DNA from: Coriobacteriales bacterium
GTDB taxonomy: Bacteria > Actinomycetota > Coriobacteriia > Coriobacteriales > UBA8131
Reading direction: 5' to 3'
DNA length: 55,878 nt
Assembly (NCBI GenBank): GCA_031288185.1
Contig: JAITRZ010000007.1
Coordinates: 1-55,878 of the forward strand
The notes under the pieces were generated by a model. It ran no database searches. It was not told the origin of the DNA and was given only the letters and a program-made list of their open reading frames with translations. Each line of letters begins with the position of its first letter. Within the stretch, counting starts at the first letter, position 1. The translations under genes were made by a program, and so were the position numbers. Shown piece by piece: positions 20,111-27,570 of this stretch.

Positions 20111-20280
20111 GACCGCGTTTGCCTGTTAGAACAGAAATGATTGGCGCGTTGAACAGGGAAAAGACCCTGCCCGTTTTCATCTTAGCCGTTTTGGCCCGTT
20201 GCTAAAACGTCAAGGCTTCATCCTTTCCCACTACCCTGATACCGGCAGGCTGTCTGCTGAGATTTGAAAAGGAGTACGCA

Positions 20281-20562
20281 ATGTCACTGATGCAACCGCC
20301 CGTTGACGAGTTGCTAACAAAGACCAACTGCGACCGGTTTCTGCTGTGTGCGGTAGCCGCAGAGCGCGCTCGCGACATCAATGATATGATGCGCGGTCAG
20401 CGTGATCGTGCCAAGGTGCTGCAATCCTCCACAGAAATAGCCCAGTTGGCCGGACGCAAACCGTTGTCTCTGGCGATGGAAGAAATTGATCGCAATGAGA
20501 TAAGCTATGACAAGAGCAGTTTTAATGACGACCCCGGCGCCGAGGATGATCAGAGTCTGTAA
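20281..20562 (+). CDS. rpoZ: RNA polymerase omega subunit
   Basis: The 93-residue protein has the omega pattern: an N-terminal P-P-V-D-E-L-L-T-K, a conserved helix A-V-A-A-E-R-A-R-D-I-N around residues 29-39, and K-P-L-S-L-A-M-E-E-I near 60-69, then an acidic tail. Omega helps assemble beta-prime into core polymerase. ATG 20281 has AAAGGAG upstream. The gmk-rpoZ order is widely conserved. Confidence 0.92.
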   Translation: MSLMQPPVDELLTKTNCDRFLLCAVAAERARDINDMMRGQRDRAKVLQSSTEIAQLAGRKPLSLAMEEIDRNEISYDKSSFNDDPGAEDDQSL

Positions 20563-20675
20563 TACCTTGGCGCCGGTAAAAAAATCCGGCATGAGCGAGG
20601 GTTTTGCTGAGGTAACCGAGCGGGCGGGCTGCCGGTCATATGCTGCAACAGGACTGATCTGACCGGAGGCCCTGG

Positions 20676-21842
20676 ATGATTCAACCGGTGGTGCTTATCC
20701 ACTATCATGAATTGGGTCTGAAGGGTAAAAATCGCCGCGACTTTGAGCGGCAACTTATCCGCAACATCCAAAAGACGCTGGCCCAAAGCGGTCTGGAAGG
20801 TCACGTAAACCGGACGTCCGGACGTATCTTGGTGGCTGTGAGCACCTTTGAGGCCGCGCTCTCGGCAGCAGACGCTTTGGTTCAACTGCCCGGCGTGGCC
20901 CGTGTTTCTTGTGGCGAGCGGCTGCCCAAGGACATGGCAGCTATCAACGAGTCTGCCCTGCGAGCGCTTCAACGTGCTGAACCCTTTACCAGTTTTAAGG
21001 TAGATGCCCGTCGTGCCAACACCCAATTTCCTCTCGACAGTATGGCGATAAACCGCGAAGTCGGTTCCTATCTAAGCGCGCGTCTGCCACACAAGAATGT
21101 GCAAATGCGCGCACCTGATGCCAAAGCGCGTGTAGAAATCATCAAGAACGACGCTTTTGTCTATGCTTCGAGCCGCCAGGGGATTGGCGGTTTGCCGGTA
21201 GGTTGTTCCGGCCATCTTATCTGCCTGCTTTCCAGCGGCCTGGACTCGCCGGTGGCCGCTTGGCAGATGATGCGCCGCGGCGCTCAGGTCACCGGTCTCC
21301 ATTTTTCCGGCGCACCGGAAACAGCGGATCATTCCTCTGCGTTGGTACGCGAGATCGCTCGTCGCCTGGCGCCAACCGGTGGCCCAGGCCGCCTGTTCTT
21401 TGTGCGGTTTGGCGGCTATCAACGGGCTATCGCCCTAACGGTACCCGAAAGTTTGCGGGTGGTTTTCTACCGCCGACTGATGCTGGCAACCGCCGAGGCG
21501 CTTGCGGCGCGTGAACATGCGAGGGCGCTGGTTACGGGTGAATCGCTGGGCCAGGTTGCCTCTCAGACCCTCGATAACATCGTTGCTACCGACGCAGCGG
21601 TTTCGCTGCCGGTATTTAGACCGCTGATTGGCACTGATAAACAGGCAATTATCAAGCAGGCTCAGGCACTTGGCACCTTTGCGCTGTCTACCCAGCCCGT
21701 TGACGATTGCTGTACCCTCTTCATGCCGCGCAATCCTGAAACCCATGCTAACCTGGCTGAGGTGGAACGTATTTGGTCTGAGATGCCCATTGATGCCTGG
21801 ATAAGAGAAATACTTGCTGAGCTGCGAAGCGAAACCCTGTGA
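20676..21842 (+). CDS. thiI: tRNA 4-thiouridine synthetase / thiamine thiazole sulfurtransferase
   Basis: ThiI adenylates U8 of tRNA and transfers sulfur to give s4U; some also serve thiazole synthesis. The N-terminal ferredoxin-like and THUMP domains span about 1-165. The PP-loop L-L-S-S-G-L-D-S-P-V-A-A-W is near 184-196. The conserved C-terminal segment with D-D-C-C-T-L-F-M-P is near 346-354. At 388 residues it lacks the rhodanese domain of the E. coli type, as in most Gram-positive enzymes. GGAGG precedes ATG 20676. Confidence 0.92.
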   Translation: MIQPVVLIHYHELGLKGKNRRDFERQLIRNIQKTLAQSGLEGHVNRTSGRILVAVSTFEAALSAADALVQLPGVARVSCGERLPKDMAAINESALRALQRAEPFTSFKVDARRANTQFPLDSMAINREVGSYLSARLPHKNVQMRAPDAKARVEIIKNDAFVYASSRQGIGGLPVGCSGHLICLLSSGLDSPVAAWQMMRRGAQVTGLHFSGAPETADHSSALVREIARRLAPTGGPGRLFFVRFGGYQRAIALTVPESLRVVFYRRLMLATAEALAAREHARALVTGESLGQVASQTLDNIVATDAAVSLPVFRPLIGTDKQAIIKQAQALGTFALSTQPVDDCCTLFMPRNPETHANLAEVERIWSEMPIDAWIREILAELRSETL

Positions 21843-21994
21843 GCGCATCTGGATTGCCACGCTCTGCCCAAAGTGACGGGCGTGCCGCCTCGCATGACGC
21901 GCCGGGCCACGAGATACGCTAGGCTGCAAGACGTGCTGAAATGCCGGGCATCTTCCCAAATCAGAGACACCAAGAAACAGGGGTTATATGGTTT

Positions 21995-22022
21995 TTGTTA
22001 AAAGATATTGCTATTTTACGTT
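21995..22022 (+). promoter_or_regulatory. Candidate ior operon promoter
   Basis: TTGTTA (21995-22000) and TACGTT (22017-22022) are 16 bases apart in a locally AT-rich stretch between thiI and iorA. A start near 22029 would put the following hairpin at the extreme 5' end of the iorA message. Confidence 0.4.
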
Positions 22023-22034
22023 CCCTCACACGTC

Positions 22035-22064
22035 TAAGGCAGTTACCATCTGCCTTAAGTTTTT
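22035..22064 (+). terminator. Terminator-like hairpin immediately before iorA
   Basis: TAAGGCAG (22035-22042) pairs perfectly with CTGCCTTA (22050-22057), and five T follow at 22060-22064. It ends 14 bases before the iorA ATG. It could be the thiI terminator or an attenuator for the ior operon. Confidence 0.6.
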
Positions 22065-22078
22065 GCTACCTTAAGTCT

Positions 22079-24271
22079 ATGGCGCTACGATTGTGCACGG
22101 GCAATGAAGCGCTTGCGTATGGCGCATTGCGCGCGGGCGTTACTGTGGTGAGTGGCTACCCCGGAACCCCCTCCACCGAGGTGCTTGAAACCATCGCCGT
22201 GCAGACACGCGCTCTGGGGATTGCGGGCCTGCATATCGAATGGTCCACCAATGAAAAGGTTGCGCTTGAAGTAGGAGCCGGTGCGGCATTTGCTGGCGCG
22301 CGCGCCTTGGTAACCATGAAGCAGGTTGGGTTAAATGTGGCTTCAGACGCCCTGATGACCCTGCCTTACCTGAGTGTACGGGGCGGCCTTGTGCTCATAG
22401 TGGCCGATGATCCCGGTCCCATTTCTTCGCAAACTGAACAAGACACACGGCAATTTGCCGCGTTTGCGAAGGTACCTATTTTGGATCCGAGCAACCCGGA
22501 AGAGGCCCTTGCGATGGTGCCCTACGCCTTTGACCTTTCCGAGCGTTTTGCCACACCTGTCATCATTCGTCCCACCACACGCGTCTGCCATGGCTCGACA
22601 GCTCTGGACAGTACGTTTGAGTATGTACCCCAGACCATCAGGGGCTTTGAGCGCGGGCCACAGTGGGTGATTATGCCCCAGCGTGCTTTTGAGGGGCATC
22701 GCAAGATACTGATGCGATTGGCGCAGGTGGCCGAGGAGTTTAGCACTGCTGAGTTCACTACGATAACAGAGGTACACAGCTGCGCGCCTGTTAAATCCGG
22801 CGTGCCTGTTGAGGCCGGCGCACCTGTTAAAGCTGGCGTGCCTGCGAGGCGGGGGATAATCGCCGGCGGCATCAGTTATGCGTATGTGTGTGATGTGCTG
22901 GATATACTGGCACACCATGAGTTGGGACAGATTGACCCTACAGTGGCGTTTCCCGATTTGTCATGCTCGCAGGCTTCACGACGCGAACCACTGCGTCTGG
23001 GCAAGATAGGCACTCCCTTTCCCTTTCCTAAAGCGCGCGCTCTGGCCTTTCTTGAAGGGTTGGAAGCGGTGCTTGTTGTGGAAGAACTGGAACCGGTTAT
23101 TGAGCGTGAACTGCTGCAACTGGTTGGCGCGTACCGGTTGCCAACCCAGATTTTGGGCAAACTATCCGGGCATACCACACAGGCGGGCGAAAATTCGATT
23201 GATATAATTGCTCAACTGGTAAGCGATTTTTGTGCTATGACCCTGTCCGAATCCGCACAGAAGGTAAGAGAAGGAGATGCCACCCTTCATTCCCTAGGAC
23301 AGGGGTTGAGGGCTGCTGTATCGATAGGCCCGGCTAGCGCCGCCTTTCAGTTCCCAGAGCAGGGACTGAAGCCAGCAGTTGTCCCCACGCCTCCCCTAGA
23401 AGATGTTGATCTTCCGTCCCGTCCACCGGTACTGTGTGCCGGCTGTCCGCACCGCGCTTCCTTTTATGCCGTCAAGCGCGCGCTCAGGGGCCGTAAGGCC
23501 ATTTTCAGCGGCGACATTGGCTGCTATACCCTGGGCAATGCGCTTCCATTGGACATGGTGGATAGCTGTGTGTGCATGGGCGCCGGTTTTACCGTTCCCC
23601 AGGGCATGGAACGAGCGCAGCCTGAGATACCCCATCTGGGCTTTTTGGGTGATTCGACCTTTTTTGCCAGTGGACTTACCGGTGTGGTAAACGCGGTCTA
23701 CAATCGCTCACGCGTCACCTTTTGCGTGCTGGATAACTCCACCACTGCCATGACTGGTTTTCAGCCTCACCCCGGTACGGGCGTGTCCTTGGGAACCCTG
23801 CTGGCGCAAAACGCGCCGGTAGACGCGCATAGGCAGGCAGATGCGTCCCCGCAAACAGATGCGGGCAAACAAGCGGATACGCCCACGCAAATAGATGCGG
23901 AGCACGCCCTGCGCATACCTGACATACTGCGCGCACTTGGCGTTAGGCAGGTTACACAGGTTGACCCTTTCGATCAAACACAGGCAATGTGCGCGGTACG
24001 CGAAGCGGTTAACTTTGATGGACCAAGCGCTGTGATATTCAAGGCGCCCTGCATCACGGTTGTTCCACCCAAACCGCAGCCACACCTGCGCGGCGAGCTA
24101 TGCACAAACTGTAAAGCGTGCATCCGCGCTATCGGCTGCCCCGCGCTTGTGGCGCGCAAGGGGAGGGTTGCCCTGGATGAGACGCGCTGTTATGGCTGCG
24201 CGCTCTGTGTGAGCCTGTGTCCGACAGGCGCCATCCAGCCTTATGAAACAAGCAGGAATCATGGTGCGTAA
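22079..24271 (+). CDS. iorA: Indolepyruvate:ferredoxin oxidoreductase, alpha subunit
   Basis: IorA binds thiamine diphosphate and oxidatively decarboxylates aryl pyruvates to aryl-acetyl-CoA, passing electrons to ferredoxin. The pyrimidine-binding domain is N-terminal (SGYPGTPSTE, ~23-32). The TPP segment G-D-S-T-F-F-A-S-G-L-T-G is near 523-534. Two [4Fe-4S] sites lie at the C-terminus, starting at C675 and in C-Y-G-C-A-L-C-V-S-L-C-P. Two low-complexity insertions are unusual: four six-residue repeats of the A/V-P-V-K/E-x-G type at about 237-260, and an Asp/Ala/Gln-rich run at about 578-609. ATG 22079 matches family starts but lacks a clear ribosome site. Confidence 0.92.
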   Translation: MALRLCTGNEALAYGALRAGVTVVSGYPGTPSTEVLETIAVQTRALGIAGLHIEWSTNEKVALEVGAGAAFAGARALVTMKQVGLNVASDALMTLPYLSVRGGLVLIVADDPGPISSQTEQDTRQFAAFAKVPILDPSNPEEALAMVPYAFDLSERFATPVIIRPTTRVCHGSTALDSTFEYVPQTIRGFERGPQWVIMPQRAFEGHRKILMRLAQVAEEFSTAEFTTITEVHSCAPVKSGVPVEAGAPVKAGVPARRGIIAGGISYAYVCDVLDILAHHELGQIDPTVAFPDLSCSQASRREPLRLGKIGTPFPFPKARALAFLEGLEAVLVVEELEPVIERELLQLVGAYRLPTQILGKLSGHTTQAGENSIDIIAQLVSDFCAMTLSESAQKVREGDATLHSLGQGLRAAVSIGPASAAFQFPEQGLKPAVVPTPPLEDVDLPSRPPVLCAGCPHRASFYAVKRALRGRKAIFSGDIGCYTLGNALPLDMVDSCVCMGAGFTVPQGMERAQPEIPHLGFLGDSTFFASGLTGVVNAVYNRSRVTFCVLDNSTTAMTGFQPHPGTGVSLGTLLAQNAPVDAHRQADASPQTDAGKQADTPTQIDAEHALRIPDILRALGVRQVTQVDPFDQTQAMCAVREAVNFDGPSAVIFKAPCITVVPPKPQPHLRGELCTNCKACIRAIGCPALVARKGRVALDETRCYGCALCVSLCPTGAIQPYETSRNHGA

Positions 24272-25124
24272 ACACCTTGAGATGGGCGCTGGGGCGGCCC
24301 CTGGGTCAGGCGTCCCTGAGATGGAGGCGGGTAGCCCGGAAAACGGGTATCGTCATTTTGGGCCAGATGTCTCTGTGGCAGGAGCTGAGTCAGGTGCTCG
24401 TTTTACGAAAACGTCCGGCAAGAACGACATTGCCTCAGCTGAAGCGACTCCACAAACAGGCACTCAGCCACCGAAAGCTTCAAACGCGCAGACACTCGTT
24501 GTACTGCCGTGCAACATAATAATTGCAGGTGTTGGCGGCCAGGGTACGGTTCTTGCATCCAAGCTGTTAGCGCAGGCGGCTTTGTTGGAAGGACATGCAG
24601 TACGCGCCGCTGAGACCATCGGTATGGCGCAGCGAGGTGGTAGCGTGCTGAGCCACGTACGCATCGGCGCCGCTCTCTCGCCTGTTGTACCCAAGGGTGC
24701 GGCGCACCTGCTCATTGGCTTTGAGCCGGCAGAAACTGTCCGAGCGCTTAACTATTTGCGAAGGGGTGGTACCGTCATTACCTCCCTCCAGCCCCTTGAA
24801 CCACCCACGGCGGCATTGAGCCCTCAGCCCTATGATGGCAGGGCTGAACATGCCTGTTTGCGCGATTTGAAGAAAGCCGAATGGATCAAGATGCTCCTGA
24901 CCGTTGATGGGACAGGTACCTGCGCCAATCTTGGCTCAACGCGCGCACTCAACGTTGTATTGCTAGGGGCCGCGCTGGCCAGCGGGCAACTGGGTGTTTC
25001 TGAACAAGCGCTCATTAAGGCTATTGAAACACTGGTCAAGCCGCGCTATGTTACACTCAACAAAAGGGCGCTCGCGCTAGGGAAGGAAGGCGCGGCTCAA
25101 AGTTTGCAGGCTCATCCATCATGA
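24261..25124 (+). CDS. iorB: Indolepyruvate:ferredoxin oxidoreductase, beta subunit
   Basis: IorB is the gamma-domain partner that binds CoA and completes the IorAB enzyme. The core begins near residue 84 with N-I-I-I-A-G-V-G-G-Q-G-T, followed by E-T-I-G-M-A-Q-R-G-G-S-V. About 80 Gly/Ala/Glu-rich residues precede it, making the protein 287 residues against roughly 200 for the family. ATG 24261 has AGGA four bases upstream and overlaps the iorA stop by 11 bases. The earlier in-frame ATG 24243 has no ribosome site. Confidence 0.9.
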   Translation: MVRKHLEMGAGAAPGSGVPEMEAGSPENGYRHFGPDVSVAGAESGARFTKTSGKNDIASAEATPQTGTQPPKASNAQTLVVLPCNIIIAGVGGQGTVLASKLLAQAALLEGHAVRAAETIGMAQRGGSVLSHVRIGAALSPVVPKGAAHLLIGFEPAETVRALNYLRRGGTVITSLQPLEPPTAALSPQPYDGRAEHACLRDLKKAEWIKMLLTVDGTGTCANLGSTRALNVVLLGAALASGQLGVSEQALIKAIETLVKPRYVTLNKRALALGKEGAAQSLQAHPS

Positions 25125-25265
25125 ACGCGCTGCGCCCCCTGAAATGCCCGGTAACCTCGCACACCAACAAAGCGCGGTGAGCCGCACAGGCCACGTTCTG
25201 CGCAGGCCAATGTGTCGCACAGGCAGCGCGTCGCGCACAACCGGCAACAGACCTAAGGAGTGAGC

Positions 25266-26513
25266 ATGAGCACCGATACGCCCATCCGGGAGCAGTCTTT
25301 CAAAAATGCGCTAACCCAACTTGAAACCATTAAGGATAAAAGCCCCTTTTATGCGCGCAAGTTCGCGGACATCAACCTGTCTGATATCCACAGTCGTGGG
25401 GATTTCCAGAACCTACCGCTAACCACCAAAGATGATCTGCGAGCGGCCTATCCGTTGGGACTTTCTGCGGTCAGCCCTTCAGACATTGTGCGCATCCATT
25501 CTTCCAGCGGCACCACGGGGGTTCCGGTTATCATTCCCTACACTGCGCAAGATGTTCATGATTGGGCCGTTATGTTTGCGCGCTGCTACCAGATGGCTGG
25601 CATCACGCGCGATGATCGCATCCACATCACCCCTGGCTACGGTTTGTGGACGGCAGGCATCGGTTTTCAACTGGGCGCAGAACTGCTGGGCGCAATGGCC
25701 ATTCCGATGGGCCCCGGCAATACCGATAAACAGCTACAGATGATGATAGATATAGGTTCTACGGTGTTGGGTGCGACATCTTCTTACGCGCTGCTGCTTG
25801 CCGAAACCATCGCGTCGCGCGGCCTGGGCGAGCGCATCAGCTTGCGTAAGGGCGTCATTGGCAGCGAGCGTTGGGGAGAGCGGATGCGCGCGCGCATCGC
25901 AAAAGAATTAGGCGTTGAGCTGCATGACATTTACGGACTAACCGAGATTTACGGTCCTGGTATCGGTATTAACTGCGAGGCTCAGACAGCCATGCACTGC
26001 TGGGATGATTATCTTTATTTAGAGATAATTGATCCAAATACCGGCCGGGTAGTTCCTGACGGCACCAGTGGCGAACTTGTACTTACCACCCTGGTTAAGC
26101 AGGGTGCTCCGCTCATTCGCTACCGTACTCATGACCTAACGCGCATCGTACCGGGCCCTTGTCCCTGCGGCAGCCCCTACACACGCATTGAGACCCTCAT
26201 AGGCCGCAGTGACGATATGGTAAAGGTTAAAGGTGTCAACATTTTTCCCGCCCATATCGAAGAGGCGCTTGCGGTCACCCCAGAGGCATCAAGCGAATAT
26301 CAGGTCATGATAGACCATCTTGAAGGGCGCGACACCATGACGGTATTCTTTGAGACGTCAGCGCCCCTTGAACACCGTCCCTACATTGAGCTGGCGCTTG
26401 GTCAGGCCATTAGAGATAAACTTTCACTTTCTGTTATCCCCAAGGCTGTCAATTTGGGCGATCTGCCGCGCTCCGAGAAAAAGAGTAAGCGCATCTTTGA
26501 TAACCGCTACTGA
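25266..26513 (+). CDS. paaK: Phenylacetate-CoA ligase family adenylate-forming enzyme
   Basis: The enzyme activates an aryl acid to its CoA thioester through an acyl-adenylate. The P-loop S-S-S-G-T-T-G-V-P is at about 79-87. The adenine motif Y-G-L-T-E-I-Y-G-P-G is near 221-230. The C-terminal hinge contains G-R-S-D-D-M-V-K-V-K-G. Length (415 residues) is family-typical. ATG 25266 follows AAGGAG by six bases. Directly after iorAB it probably runs in the ATP-forming direction on aryl-acetyl-CoA, as proposed for anaerobes that ferment aromatic amino acids. That direction is inference. Confidence 0.9.
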   Translation: MSTDTPIREQSFKNALTQLETIKDKSPFYARKFADINLSDIHSRGDFQNLPLTTKDDLRAAYPLGLSAVSPSDIVRIHSSSGTTGVPVIIPYTAQDVHDWAVMFARCYQMAGITRDDRIHITPGYGLWTAGIGFQLGAELLGAMAIPMGPGNTDKQLQMMIDIGSTVLGATSSYALLLAETIASRGLGERISLRKGVIGSERWGERMRARIAKELGVELHDIYGLTEIYGPGIGINCEAQTAMHCWDDYLYLEIIDPNTGRVVPDGTSGELVLTTLVKQGAPLIRYRTHDLTRIVPGPCPCGSPYTRIETLIGRSDDMVKVKGVNIFPAHIEEALAVTPEASSEYQVMIDHLEGRDTMTVFFETSAPLEHRPYIELALGQAIRDKLSLSVIPKAVNLGDLPRSEKKSKRIFDNRY

Positions 26514-26522
26514 CGCAGCACG

Positions 26523-26551
26523 ATGACACACCCGCGCTCCTGTGCTACACT
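26523..26551 (+). promoter_or_regulatory. Promoter of the prepilin-like gene
   Basis: ATGACA (26523-26528) and TACACT (26546-26551) are exactly 17 bases apart. The -10 lies inside the leader segment that is repeated at the right edge of the window. Confidence 0.55.
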
Positions 26552-26652
26552 ATGCGCTGTTAGAAAAAGCAGGTAAGACAGGCAGCAGAAAAGGCACTAC
26601 TCTAGCAAGCACCACCAAGCAAGGCACCACAACAGGAAATCTGAAAGGAGCG
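26534..26652 (+). repeat. Promoter/leader repeat, copy A
   Basis: This segment runs from just before the -10 box through an A/C-rich leader to the AAAGGAG ribosome site. It recurs at 55757-55878 with small insertions and substitutions. It is itself made of short AGGCACCA/CAAGACAGG-like subrepeats. Confidence 0.85.
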
Positions 26653-26659
26653 GGAACAC

Positions 26660-27439
26660 ATGAGCGCAAAAACATCCCGAATATGCCCGGGGGGGGGGGG
26701 CTCATAGTTTAGTCTCTGTCCCCACACTTCAACACCACTGCATAACCTTACGTTTCAAAAATTCCTGCGCGCCCAGCGCTTTTCACAATCACCCACAAAT
26801 TAACAAACAAAATAACACTAATGGTTTTACTCTCGTAGACTCATCGTTGTCACTGTCATCTTGGGTATTCTGCTCGCTATAGCCATACCAGCACTAACCG
26901 GGTACATCCAAAAGGCAGAGCGAGCCGAGGCGGAAGTGCGCATGAGAACGACGGTGACCGCCGTTCAGACCATGCTTGTTGAAGAGTACTCCGCAAACGG
27001 CAGCAGGTTCGTGATGTATGGTGGGAACAGCTGGCCTGTGGGCTCGGGAAGGCACTTTCTGCATCTTGGAATCCTCCAGGACAACGCGTCGCTGGGGTAC
27101 TGGGGCAATGTACTCTCTGAAGAAGGGGTACGAGAGTGTGTAGATTTGATAACTGACGAAGGTGCGATCATTCCTATTGCTCACTACTTGAGCAGATTCT
27201 ACTGCTTTTTCGATGCATCGGGAAACATGTATGCGCTCATGTGCTATAGACTTGCGTACTTCAGCGATTGCATCCTCCTCTACTGCTGGATTAAAGACAC
27301 TATCAATCCTGTCATCAGGCAAGCTATTATGGACGCGATTGACTATAATATCGTGCCCAATAACCTCTCGTCCACGGTCACAGACGGACTGAGCAAGTAT
27401 AAGTTGAGTTACTCTGGTATCGCTGAAAAATTGTGGTGA
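26660..27439 (+). pseudogene. Frame-disrupted type IV prepilin-like gene with poly-G tract
   Basis: ATG 26660 has AAAGGAG nine bases upstream. Ten codons on, a run of 12 G (26689-26700) leads to a stop at 26705. One frame over, the sequence is open without a stop through an Asn-rich segment into G-F-T-L-V at 26823, the prepilin peptidase site. There the expected G-A-x of the Glu codon is one base short (GACTC at 26838-26842). The frame must shift again to read L-I-V-V-T-V-I-L-G-I-L-L-A-I-A-I-P-A-L, the classic pilin helix, and continue open to 27439. With 11 or 14 G and the missing base restored, it would encode about 259-260 residues with a 55-residue leader. It is either decayed, phase-variable, or mis-sequenced. 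Confidence 0.75.
26689..26700 (+). repeat. Homopolymer of 12 G
   Basis: Twelve consecutive G lie early in the prepilin-like reading frame, preceded by CCC. Tracts of this length slip at high rates in other bacteria. One base fewer would join the upstream start to the frame holding the pilin cleavage motif. Confidence 0.9.
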
Positions 27440-27532
27440 GTGTAACGCAGGTGACATACAGGAACACTTCTTTATCAAGACGTGCACCTTTTCCTTTGGT
27501 TACCGTTTGGTGAAGTCATCGCACGGTTTTGG

Positions 27533-27538
27533 TATAGT
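27533..27538 (+). promoter_or_regulatory. Candidate -10 of the PBP gene
   Basis: TATAGT lies 33 bases before the PBP ATG. A fair -35 (GTGAAG, 27510-27515) is 17 bases upstream; TTGGTG at 27507 overlaps it with a longer spacer. Confidence 0.35.
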
Positions 27539-27570
27539 GATGGTCTTATTGACAGACAAGCGGAGGTTTC

